From CAZAQB01 sp964487155 (GTDB lineage: Bacteria; Pseudomonadota; Gammaproteobacteria; Nitrococcales; Nitrococcaceae), in the NCBI GenBank assembly GCA_964487155.1, contig CAZAQB010000069.1, positions 1-16,692 on the forward strand: a stretch of DNA of 16,692 bases, read 5' to 3'. A program made the translations under genes and the position numbers. Each line of letters starts with the position of its first letter. The stretch's first letter is position 1. The notes below the pieces were generated by a model. The model was given only the letters and a program-made list of their open reading frames with translations, made no database searches and was not told the origin of the DNA. This document shows positions 7,480-14,467 of this stretch, one piece after another.

Positions 7480-8981
7480 TGGGCCGGCTGGCCTGGTACC
7501 TGCCCAGCGCGCTGGTGGCCTGCCTCGCCCTCGCGCCGGTGGCCGTGCTGGTCGCGCTGGCGGCGGGTGCGGAGACGGTGGCCGGCGCCCGCTCGCTGGA
7601 GATCATGGCCAACACCCTGGCGCTGACCGGCCTCACTGTGGCTGGCACCCTGCTGCTGGGCGTGCCGCTGGCCCTGGTCACCGCCTACGGCGACCTGGCG
7701 GGGCGGCGGGCCTGGGTGGCGGCCCTGGCGGCTCCGCTGGCGGTGCCAAGTTACATCGGCGCCTTCGCCTACTTCGCGGCATTCGGCCCCGGTGGTGAGC
7801 TTCACAGCCTGCTTGGCGTGGAGACGCCGCCCATCCGGGGCCTGCCGGGAACGGCCCTGGTGATGACCCTCTACACCTTCCCATTCGTGCTGCTCACCAC
7901 CCGCGCTGCGCTGCTCAGCCTGGACGCCAACGTGCTGGATGCCGCCCGCACCCTGGGCGTGCCACTGCCCGAGGCCCTGCTGCACATCGTGCTGCCCAGG
8001 GCGCGCAACGGGATCGCGGCCGGTGCCCTGCTGGTGGCCCTCTACACCCTGTCGGACTTCGGCACGCCCGCCATCCTGCAGCTGGATACCTTCACGCGCA
8101 TGATCTACGTGGAGTACAACGCCTTCGGCCTGGACCGGGCGGCGCTGCTGGCCCTGCAGCTGCTGGTGCTGGTGGTGGCGGTGCTGGCCCTGGAGTCGCG
8201 GATCCGCGTCCAGCGCGAGCGCCCCGGCCGCACCCTCACGCTGCACCTGGGCCGGGGCCCACGGATCGCGGCCTGGACATTGATGGGGCTGGTGCTGCTG
8301 GCGGCGCTGGCCGTACCCCTGGGGCTGTTCTCGCTGTGGCTGCTGCGGGAGGGCGCGGGCAGCTTCGACGCCGCGCTGATCTGGAACTCGGCCGGGCCGT
8401 CCCTGCTGGCGGCGCTGCTGGCCATGGTGGTGGCGCTGCCGGTCGCCCAGGCTGCCGGCCTCGGTCGGCCCGGGCGCCTGCTGGAGCGCATCACCCATCT
8501 GGGTTTCGGCATCCCGGGCATCGTCATGGGCACGGCATTGGTCTATGTCGGCCTGCAGCTGGGATTCCTCTACCAGACCCTGGCCCTGCTGGTGCTGGGC
8601 TATGTGCTGCGCTTCCTGCCCCTGGCGGTGGGGTCGGCCCGCTCCAGCCTGGAGCGCCTGGAGGGCAGTCTGGCCGACGCCGCCCGCTGCCTCGGCGCAT
8701 CGCCCGGCGAGGCCTTCCGCCGGGTTACGCTGCCGCTGGCCCTGCCGGGGATCCTGGCGGGCGGCGCCCTGGTGTTCCTGGAGTCCATGCGCGAGCTGCC
8801 CGCCACGCTGCTGCTGCGGCCCACGGGCCTGGAGACCCTGACCACCGAGCTGTGGCGGGTCTACGAGGCAGGCTACTTCGGCCGCGCGGCGCTCCCGGGT
8901 TTGCTGCTGGTGCTGATCTCCGCGCTGGCGGTGGCGGTGCTGCTGGCCGGCGAGCGGCGCCTGGAGGGTGGCCATGGGTAA
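7479..8981 (+). CDS. fbpB: Ferric-iron ABC transporter, fused two-domain permease
   Basis: A 500-residue inner-membrane permease with about twelve hydrophobic segments, made of two homologous halves as in FbpB/SfuB/HitB. Each half has an EAA loop that docks the ATPase: about residues 154-180 (DAARTLGVPLPEALLHIVLP followed by G-I-A-A-G) and about 398-426 (DAARCLGASPGEAFRRVTLP followed by G-I-L-A-G). TLSDFG after the first loop is typical of iron permeases. I use the ATG at 7479, which overlaps the fbpA stop as TGATG; a GTG one codon earlier is also possible. The last eight bases overlap the ATPase gene. It should form the channel for Fe3+ delivered by the preceding binding protein. Confidence 0.9.
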   Translation: MGRLAWYLPSALVACLALAPVAVLVALAAGAETVAGARSLEIMANTLALTGLTVAGTLLLGVPLALVTAYGDLAGRRAWVAALAAPLAVPSYIGAFAYFAAFGPGGELHSLLGVETPPIRGLPGTALVMTLYTFPFVLLTTRAALLSLDANVLDAARTLGVPLPEALLHIVLPRARNGIAAGALLVALYTLSDFGTPAILQLDTFTRMIYVEYNAFGLDRAALLALQLLVLVVAVLALESRIRVQRERPGRTLTLHLGRGPRIAAWTLMGLVLLAALAVPLGLFSLWLLREGAGSFDAALIWNSAGPSLLAALLAMVVALPVAQAAGLGRPGRLLERITHLGFGIPGIVMGTALVYVGLQLGFLYQTLALLVLGYVLRFLPLAVGSARSSLERLEGSLADAARCLGASPGEAFRRVTLPLALPGILAGGALVFLESMRELPATLLLRPTGLETLTTELWRVYEAGYFGRAALPGLLLVLISALAVAVLLAGERRLEGGHG

Positions 8982-10053
8982 TGAGCGGCCGGCGGGCGCC
9001 ACGCTGGAGATCCGCAACCTGCGGGTCTGCTACGGCGCGCATGTCGCGGTGGACGGCGTCAGCCTGAGCCTGGGCGCCGACGAGATCCTGACCCTGGTGG
9101 GCCCCACCGGCTGCGGCAAGAGCACGCTGCTGCGCACCGTGGCCGGGCTGGAGCGCCCCAGCGGCGGCAGCATCCAGGCGCCGAGCTGGCGGGTGGAACC
9201 GGGCCGCCACGTACCGCCCGAGCGCCGCGGCACCGGGCTGGTATTCCAGGACTTCGCCCTGTTCCCGCACCTGAGCGTGGCCGCCAATGTGGGCTTCCGG
9301 GTCCGGGAGCGCTCCATGGTGGACCACTGGCTGGCGCTGCTGGGCCTCGAGTCCCACCGCGACGCCCTGCCGGGCACTCTCTCCGGCGGCCAGAAACAGC
9401 GGGTGGCCCTGGCCCGGGCACTGGCCCACCAGCCCCGCCTGGTGCTGCTGGACGAGCCCCTGTCGAACATCGACGCCGCGCTGAAGACCTCGCTGCGCTG
9501 GGAGATCCGCGAAGCCCTGAAGCTGGCCGGCGTGCCTGCGCTGTGGGTAACCCATGACCAGACGGAGGCGCTGGCCGTGGGCGACCGCATGGCGGTCATG
9601 CAGGCCGGGCGTCTGCAGCAGGTGGCTGCCCCCGAGGACTGCTTTCAGCGGCCTGTGAGCCGGTTCGTGGCGGAGTTCCTCGGAGAAGCCGCCTATCTGC
9701 CCGGGCATCTGGAGGGCGGCTGGGTCGACACCGAACTGGGGCGCCACCCGGCGCTGCCGGATGCGGGGGGCGGGCCGGAGTGCTCGGGCGCGGTGGATCT
9801 GCTGCTGCGTCCGGGCGATCTGGGTGTCGAACTGGGCGCGCGCCCCAATGCGCACGTACTGTGGGGCCGATACGAAGGCGAAACCTGGCTGTACGCCGTG
9901 CGGCTCGCGTCCGGTTCCACCCTGAAGGTTCGAACGCCCCATGACATGCGGCTCGCTCCCGGTTCCGGGGTCGGGCTGCACCTCACTACCCGCCAGCCAT
10001 TGCCGGTGTTCCCGGCGACCCACCCGCCGCACGCTGTGACCCGGGTGGCATAG
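8974..10053 (+). CDS. fbpC: Ferric-iron ABC transporter, ATP-binding protein
   Basis: A 359-residue cytoplasmic ATPase that powers the Fbp importer. Visible motifs: Walker A GPTGCGKST (43-51), Q-loop in VFQDFALFPH (90-99), ABC signature LSGGQKQR (136-143), Walker B LVLLDE (156-161), D-loop SNID, and the switch His194 in WVTHDQTEAL. After about residue 240 a C-terminal TOBE-like beta domain follows, as in FbpC and MalK-type ATPases. The ATG at 8974 has GGAGGG at 8963-8968; an in-frame GTG two codons earlier lies inside that site and is less likely. The gene overlaps fbpB by eight bases. It is the last gene of this operon; a 234-base gap and a new promoter follow. Confidence 0.92.
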   Translation: MGNERPAGATLEIRNLRVCYGAHVAVDGVSLSLGADEILTLVGPTGCGKSTLLRTVAGLERPSGGSIQAPSWRVEPGRHVPPERRGTGLVFQDFALFPHLSVAANVGFRVRERSMVDHWLALLGLESHRDALPGTLSGGQKQRVALARALAHQPRLVLLDEPLSNIDAALKTSLRWEIREALKLAGVPALWVTHDQTEALAVGDRMAVMQAGRLQQVAAPEDCFQRPVSRFVAEFLGEAAYLPGHLEGGWVDTELGRHPALPDAGGGPECSGAVDLLLRPGDLGVELGARPNAHVLWGRYEGETWLYAVRLASGSTLKVRTPHDMRLAPGSGVGLHLTTRQPLPVFPATHPPHAVTRVA

Positions 10054-10176
10054 CCCCCGTAGACCCCGGAGATCGCCCCGCGTCGATACCGCGGAGCGAG
10101 TCGTAGTGGGTGGGCGATTGCTTGCATGCCGCTCCCAGACAAGGCGCACCGGCGCAAGCCGCGGGCCCGGCTGGCC

Positions 10177-10206
10177 TTGACATATAAAGCGAAAACAAAA
10201 TACGAT
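10177..10206 (+). promoter_or_regulatory. Probable sigma-70 promoter upstream of the imelysin gene
   Basis: A perfect TTGACA (10177-10182) is followed after 18 bases by TACGAT (10201-10206), a fair -10 in a locally AT-rich stretch that stands out from the GC-rich surroundings. The -10 lies within a perfect inverted repeat (listed separately), so this promoter is probably controlled. It would drive the imelysin and hydroxylase genes with a leader of roughly 75 bases. Confidence 0.6.
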
Positions 10207-10217
10207 GCGTTCGTATT
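10199..10217. promoter_or_regulatory. 19-bp inverted repeat overlapping the -10, operator candidate
   Basis: AATACGATGCGTTCGTATT is a perfect inverted repeat: arms AATACGA and TCGTATT around TGCGT. It covers the -10 hexamer of the promoter before the imelysin gene, where a bound dimeric repressor would block transcription. It does not look like a standard Fur box. I do not recognise the regulator. Confidence 0.5.
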
Positions 10218-10218
10218 A

Positions 10219-10233
10219 AGATAGTGATTGCGC
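10219..10233. promoter_or_regulatory. Weak Fur-box-like sequence
   Basis: AGATAGTGATTGCGC aligns to the 7-1-7 Fur form with 8 of 14 positions matching by hand count; most matches are in the left half and centre. It sits just downstream of the predicted -10 of the imelysin promoter, where Fur binding would repress. The match is weak and could be chance in this AT-rich patch, although iron control of the gene is expected from its family. Confidence 0.3.
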
Positions 10234-10287
10234 AGATTCTAATGCTGCAGGCCGGGCGGCGGCCAACAGGACACGAAGGGGGATTCC

Positions 10288-11502
10288 ATGACTGAAGGCG
10301 ACAACACACCCGACCGACACGCCGTGCACTGGCTCGCTGGCGCACTGGTGGCTGGCCTGACGCTCACTGCCTGTGGTGGCGGTGGCGGTGGCGGCAACGG
10401 CGCCGATGTCAGCGCCGTCAGCTGCGACACCTTCGACTGCACGGGCATGCTCGAGAACCTCGCCACCAACGTCATGCGCCCGACGTTCGTGGACTTCCAG
10501 GCGGCGGCCGGCGAGCTGGAGACGGACATCGGAGCGTACTGCAACGCGCTGGGCACGGCCGGGGAGACCGCCGCCCTGGAGACAGCTCAGGGGTCCTGGA
10601 AGGAGGCCATGGCCGTCTGGCAGCACGCCGAGGTCATGCAGCTCGGTCCCCTTGCAGAGAACTCCGGCGAGCTGCGCGACACGATCTATTCCTGGCCCTT
10701 CACGAACACCTGTTCGGTGGACCAGGACGTAATCAACGCGGAGCAGGATCCCGGCTTCGACATCGCTGCGCGCACGCTGGAGCGCCGGGGTCTGGATGCC
10801 CTGGAATACCTGCTGTTTTCCTCGACCCTCGATCACACCTGCGCGTCCAACATCACCGTCACCCAGGGCTGGAACGCGCGCCCGGAGGCGGAGCGGCGCC
10901 AGGCCCGCTGTGAGTTCGCGGCGCTCGCCGTGGGCGATGTGGCCACCCAGGCCGACGACCTGATGACCCGGTGGGATGCCTTCGCCTCGCAGCTCACGAA
11001 TACCGCCGACCCGGCGGCCACGGTCAACGAGGTCTCCGACGCACTGTTCTACGTGGAGGATCTGACCAAGGACGTGAAGCTGCGGGTGCCCCTGGGGCTG
11101 AGCTCCAATTCCTGTGATGGACAGCCCTGCCCGGAGGACGTGGAATCCCGCCACAGCAAGACCAGCAAGGACAACGTGCGCAACAACCTGGTGGCCTTCC
11201 AGACCCTGTTCCTGGGCAATGAAGCAGGCGCCAGTGACGACCGGCTGGGCTTCGATGACTTCCTCAACCAGGAGGATCCCAACGTCTCCTCGCTGATGGA
11301 GAGCGCCGTCGCCGGCGCCATCGAGTCGGTAAGCGAAGCCAATTTCCCCGGCACCATGTACGACGACCTGGAAAACACCGACGGCAACCTGGTGGCGGCC
11401 GCTCAAAGCGCCGCAAAGGTCCTCACCGACCAGCTCAAGGAAGACTTCATCAACGTGCTTGGCTTGCAGATCCCCGGATCGGCGGCGGGCGACGGGGATT
11501 GA
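10288..11502 (+). CDS. Imelysin-family (M75-like) lipoprotein
   Basis: A 404-residue lipoprotein of the imelysin/EfeO-like group, envelope proteins linked to iron uptake and often iron-repressed. The signal peptide ends in the lipobox LTAC, lipidating Cys29; a Gly-rich tether (30-38) follows. WQHAEVMQLGP (111-121) and GLDALEYLLF (168-177) are the family marks. The second is the place of the GxHxxE motif, but His is replaced by Asp170 while Glu173 is kept, so metal binding may differ and the M75 peptidase role is doubtful. Six mature Cys residues in the first half (46, 51, 85, 142, 185 and near 210) could form disulfides. The start has AAGGGGG at 10276-10282. With +2 Gly after the lipid Cys it should go to the outer membrane under E. 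coli rules. The hydroxylase gene follows after 39 bases, probably in the same transcript. Confidence 0.82.
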   Translation: MTEGDNTPDRHAVHWLAGALVAGLTLTACGGGGGGGNGADVSAVSCDTFDCTGMLENLATNVMRPTFVDFQAAAGELETDIGAYCNALGTAGETAALETAQGSWKEAMAVWQHAEVMQLGPLAENSGELRDTIYSWPFTNTCSVDQDVINAEQDPGFDIAARTLERRGLDALEYLLFSSTLDHTCASNITVTQGWNARPEAERRQARCEFAALAVGDVATQADDLMTRWDAFASQLTNTADPAATVNEVSDALFYVEDLTKDVKLRVPLGLSSNSCDGQPCPEDVESRHSKTSKDNVRNNLVAFQTLFLGNEAGASDDRLGFDDFLNQEDPNVSSLMESAVAGAIESVSEANFPGTMYDDLENTDGNLVAAAQSAAKVLTDQLKEDFINVLGLQIPGSAAGDGD

Positions 11503-11541
11503 GACGCACCGGGCTGATGAGTTCCGCGGGCGCTGCCAGTG

Positions 11542-12582
11542 ATGAGCGACGGGTTCCGTTACCTGAAAGAGCAGCTCTGGCCGTGGCTGGAGGGGCTTGC
11601 CCGGTTTCCCCTGGATCCCGATCAGCGGCTGTTCTGGCCGTACCTGGCCGGCGCCGTTGTGCTGGCCCTGGTGATCATCGCGCGGCGCCCGGCGGCAAAT
11701 CGGCGTGCCGGGGGCAGGGCCTGGCTGGCAGCGCTGTTTCATCCCCGGGTCTGGTGGCATCCCTCGGCGCGGCTCGACTACCAGATCCTGCTGGTGAACC
11801 CGCTTGTGGTGGGGCTGCTGGGGGTGACCGGACTGATCTCGGTGACCGGATTGACCATCGCGATCTCCGACCGGCTCGACGACTGGCTGGGGCCGGCACA
11901 GTTGCAGTGGCCCGGCTGGGCGGTGGCGGCCAGTTTCACCCTGGCGCTGTTCCTGGCCGACGACTGCAGCCGCTATCTGCTGCACCGCCTGCTGCACCGG
12001 GTGCCGGCGCTGTGGGCGCTGCACAAGCTGCATCACTCGGCCCAGGTGCTCACACCGGCCACCGTGTACCGGATCCATCCCCTGGAGAGCGCCCTCTATG
12101 CGCTGCGCATGGCGCTCACCCAGGGCCTGGTGGTGGGCGTGTTCTTCTACGGGTTCGGCATGCGGCTGGGGGCCTGGGATATTGCCGGAGCGAACCTGTT
12201 CACGTTTGCGTTCAATATCGCCGGCTCGAACCTGCGCCACTCCCACGTGCGCCTGAGCTACGGCCGCTGGCTGGAGTGCATCTTCGTCAGCCCGGCCCAG
12301 CATCAGGTGCACCACAGCAACCGGCCGGAGCACTACGACCGCAACTTCGGATCGTTTCTCGCCGTGTGGGACTGGGCATCGGGGACGCTGGTGCTGGCCG
12401 CTGATGCACGCCGCCACGGTTTCGGCCTGGGCCGGGGGCGTAGCCGTGAAACTCACGGGAGTCTGGCCCAGGCATACCTGCGGCCCCTGTCAGAGTGCCT
12501 GGGGCGACTGGGGGGTGATCGATTGGCCGGCTGGTGCCGGCGCTTGAACGGCCCCAGGGCGCTTCCGCCGACGTCTTCCTAG
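11542..12582 (+). CDS. Fatty acid hydroxylase/sterol desaturase-family membrane protein
   Basis: A 346-residue integral membrane protein of the fatty acid hydroxylase superfamily, enzymes that use a di-iron centre and O2 to hydroxylate or desaturate lipids. Hydrophobic segments lie at about 32-47, 83-108, 125-147 and 190-205. The iron-binding His clusters are complete: H148xxxH152 (HRLLH), H161xxH164H165 (HKLHH), H233/H235 (RHSH) and H254xxH257H258 (HQVHH). The substrate cannot be told; hopanoids, ornithine lipids, fatty acids or carotenoids are possible in bacteria. The ATG at 11542 is my choice; a GTG directly before it is an alternative and no strong ribosome binding site is seen, so translation may depend on the upstream imelysin gene. 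Its place among iron-uptake genes is unusual: it may only need iron, or may modify a lipid or ligand used in uptake. Confidence 0.85.
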   Translation: MSDGFRYLKEQLWPWLEGLARFPLDPDQRLFWPYLAGAVVLALVIIARRPAANRRAGGRAWLAALFHPRVWWHPSARLDYQILLVNPLVVGLLGVTGLISVTGLTIAISDRLDDWLGPAQLQWPGWAVAASFTLALFLADDCSRYLLHRLLHRVPALWALHKLHHSAQVLTPATVYRIHPLESALYALRMALTQGLVVGVFFYGFGMRLGAWDIAGANLFTFAFNIAGSNLRHSHVRLSYGRWLECIFVSPAQHQVHHSNRPEHYDRNFGSFLAVWDWASGTLVLAADARRHGFGLGRGRSRETHGSLAQAYLRPLSECLGRLGGDRLAGWCRRLNGPRALPPTSS

Positions 12583-12766
12583 TCCACGGCAGGGGGCCGC
12601 TCAGGGGTCCGGACGCCGGTGCCAGAGGCGCAGCCCTGGCTGGCCGTGCCGCTGGAGCCCCGCCTGTAGATGCGAATGAAGGAACACATCAGACAGCGTG
12701 CGAACCGTAGTAAAGACCCGATCATGCGCGGCCTCACCCCGGGGCCGTAGCGGTAACCCATGACAG

Positions 12767-12774
12767 AAGGGGGA
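12767..12774 (+). promoter_or_regulatory. Ribosome binding site that sets the DUF4856 gene start
   Basis: AAGGGGGA lies nine bases before the ATG at 12784. An in-frame ATG at 12760 has no such site and would place charged residues before the lipoprotein signal, so 12784 is preferred. In the 184 bases between the hydroxylase stop and this site I see no convincing promoter or terminator. Confidence 0.6.
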
Positions 12775-12783
12775 AGTAAAGCG

Positions 12784-14373
12784 ATGCGATTCAAGGAACT
12801 GATGTTCTGCGGCCTGCTGGCCGGAGCCCTGGGCCTGTCCGCCTGCGACAGCGACAGCGACAACGATGTAGCCGGCAACGATCCCGGCGGAAACGGTGGC
12901 GGCGGCGGCAGCGACAACGGCGGCAACGGTGGGGGCGGCGGCGGCGACACCCTGCAGGTCCCGCAGACCTACACCTTCGAGAGCCGGTTTACGCCGGGCG
13001 AGAGCAGCGTCGCCTACGACGGCCAGGTGGCCCGCCAGGTGCTGATCGCCGACCTGCGCAAGATCGTCGACGGCATGGGCGATCGCATCTCCTCCGGGGA
13101 GTTCAGCGCAGGCACCACCACCAGGGACGACGTGCTCGCGGTGATGGAGAGCTACTACGACCAGGGCGTGGACACCCTGGCGGCCAACGACATCCTGTTG
13201 TTGCCGGATACCGTCGATACCCTGCAACCCACCTACGGCAATATTTCCTCGGACAAGAACCTGGTGGGCAAGACCGCTGGCAACGATGACGTCACCGACC
13301 ACCGCGACTGGGACGGAGACGACACCGACAGTGCCTCGCCCGCCTTCGAGGGCTGGCCGAACGATCCCGCCCATACTCCGGAGAGCCTGGTCCGCATGTG
13401 GTTCGACGAGGTGGCCGACAATGTCATGACCCAGCTGGGCGGTGTTGATCGCACGCTGGACGTCAATGGCACTTCGGTGAACATCCCGGTCTACATTTCG
13501 GACAACGGCTACCACCTGGGCCAGCTGGTGGAGAAGTTCCTGCTGGGGGCGGTGGCCTACTCCCAGGGCACCGACGACTACCTGGACGACGACGTGCAGG
13601 GCAAGGGCCTGCTGACCGACAACGTCAATCCGGACAAGGACGGCACCCCCTTCACCCAGCTTGAGCACCAGTTCGACGAGGGCTTCGGCTACTTAGGCGC
13701 CGCCCGGGACTACAACGATTACACCGACGAGGAGATCGCCAACGACGTGTTCCGGGACAGCGTGGAGCCCGACGGCTTCATCGACCTGCAGTCGGAGTTC
13801 AACTTCGGCCTGGCCGGCTACGCCGCCAAGCGGGACATCGGCAGCACCGACCCCCAGACCGACTTCACCAAAGCCATCTTCGACGGCTTCCTTACCGGCC
13901 GGGCCATCATCGACGCCGCCGAGGGGGATCTCACCGCCGAGGAGCTGGCGGATGTCCAGGCTCAGCGGGACATCGTGGTGGAGAACTGGGAGAAGGTCAT
14001 GGCGGCCAACGTGGCGCACTACATCAATGACACCCTCTCNNNNNNNNNNNNNNNNNNNNNNNNNNNNNNNNNNNNNNNNNNNNNNNNNNNNNNNNNNNNN
14101 NNNNNNNNNNNNNNNNNNNNNNNNNNNNNNNNNNNNNNNGAGGCGCTGGCCGCCCACTGGAGCGAGATGAAGTCCTTCGCCCTGATGCTGCAGTTCAACC
14201 CCCGCAAGGCCATCAGCGACGCCGACTTCGACCAGCTGCACGGCCTGATCGGCATCGCCCCGGTGCTGCCTGGCGAGGACGGCTTCGACGCCTACGACGA
14301 CGATCTGCTCGCTGCCCGGGACATCATCCGCGACGCCTACGGCTTCTCCGAAGCCAACGTCGCCAACTGGTGA
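12784..14373 (+). CDS. DUF4856-type lipoprotein, interrupted by an assembly gap
   Basis: A lipoprotein of about 529 residues if the gap length is right. MRFKELMFCGLLAGALGLSAC is the signal, with Cys21 lipidated. A long Asp/Gly/Asn-rich tether (about 22-57) follows, then a helical domain from TYTFESRF to the C-terminus. YDGQVARQVLIADLRKIV, GYHLGQLVEKFLLGA, HQFDEGFGYLGAARDY and HWSEMKSFALMLQFNPRKAI near the end fit the DUF4856 family, helical imelysin-associated lipoproteins; this is recalled from family patterns, not searched. The 100 N at 14040-14139 remove about 34 codons; the frame after the gap happens to be the same as before it. Asp at +2 after the lipid Cys would favour inner-membrane retention in E. 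coli, unlike the imelysin. A TonB receptor gene follows, so a role in binding the same iron compound is likely. Confidence 0.75.
   Translation: MRFKELMFCGLLAGALGLSACDSDSDNDVAGNDPGGNGGGGGSDNGGNGGGGGGDTLQVPQTYTFESRFTPGESSVAYDGQVARQVLIADLRKIVDGMGDRISSGEFSAGTTTRDDVLAVMESYYDQGVDTLAANDILLLPDTVDTLQPTYGNISSDKNLVGKTAGNDDVTDHRDWDGDDTDSASPAFEGWPNDPAHTPESLVRMWFDEVADNVMTQLGGVDRTLDVNGTSVNIPVYISDNGYHLGQLVEKFLLGAVAYSQGTDDYLDDDVQGKGLLTDNVNPDKDGTPFTQLEHQFDEGFGYLGAARDYNDYTDEEIANDVFRDSVEPDGFIDLQSEFNFGLAGYAAKRDIGSTDPQTDFTKAIFDGFLTGRAIIDAAEGDLTAEELADVQAQRDIVVENWEKVMAANVAHYINDTLXXXXXXXXXXXXXXXXXXXXXXXXXXXXXXXXXXEALAAHWSEMKSFALMLQFNPRKAISDADFDQLHGLIGIAPVLPGEDGFDAYDDDLLAARDIIRDAYGFSEANVANW
14040..14139. other. Assembly gap of 100 N
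   Basis: Exactly 100 unknown bases lie within the DUF4856 gene. A round 100 is the usual placeholder for a scaffold join of unknown size, so the true missing length may differ, and the reading frame and order across it are not proven by the sequence. Both flanks code for the same protein family, which supports the join. Confidence 0.97.
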
Positions 14374-14399
14374 TCCGGCTCATATAGCCCTCCGTAGTG

Positions 14400-14431
14400 C
14401 GGCCGGGCCGGATGCACATCCGGCCCGGCCG
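14400..14431 (+). terminator. Strong GC-rich hairpin between DUF4856 and receptor genes
   Basis: A perfect 14-bp stem (14400-14413 with 14418-14431) closes on a GCAC loop; nearly every pair is G-C. It lies 26 bases after the DUF4856 stop and 36 bases before the receptor start. The following bases are TCTCGCAAG, so there is no T-run as in a classical intrinsic terminator. It may be a partial terminator, a processing or stability element setting lipoprotein-to-receptor ratio, or a barrier to 3' exonucleases. Confidence 0.55.
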
Positions 14432-14467
14432 TCTCGCAAGTCCATCCGACACGGGAGAGCATCTGCC

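Noticed and set aside
7335..9017. 560-codon minus-strand open frame opposite fbpA/fbpB/fbpC.
   Set aside because: Low-complexity Gln/His/Arg/Gly-rich translation, a mirror of GC-rich third positions; the plus strand holds complete ABC transporter genes.
10100..10118. Possible terminator hairpin after fbpC, near CCGCG-TCGATAC-CGCGG upstream of the imelysin promoter.
   Set aside because: The stem is only five pairs and no T-run follows; not enough to call a terminator.
10288..10320. Both lipoprotein genes can be read as starting MTEG, suggesting a shared leader.
   Set aside because: For the DUF4856 gene the better start is 12784 with its own ribosome binding site, so the resemblance is probably chance.
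10216..12456. 746-codon minus-strand open frame opposite the imelysin and hydroxylase genes.
   Set aside because: It spans two recognisable plus-strand genes and the promoter between operons, with no start signal or domain of its own.
12628..12650. Hairpin after the hydroxylase gene, GCCAG paired with CTGGC.
   Set aside because: Short stem with a bulge and no T-run; chance pairings of this size are common in GC-rich DNA.
12895..12954. Tandem GGC-rich repeat in the DUF4856 gene.
   Set aside because: It encodes the Gly/Asn-rich tether behind the lipid anchor and is explained by that low-complexity linker; not a mobile or CRISPR-type repeat.
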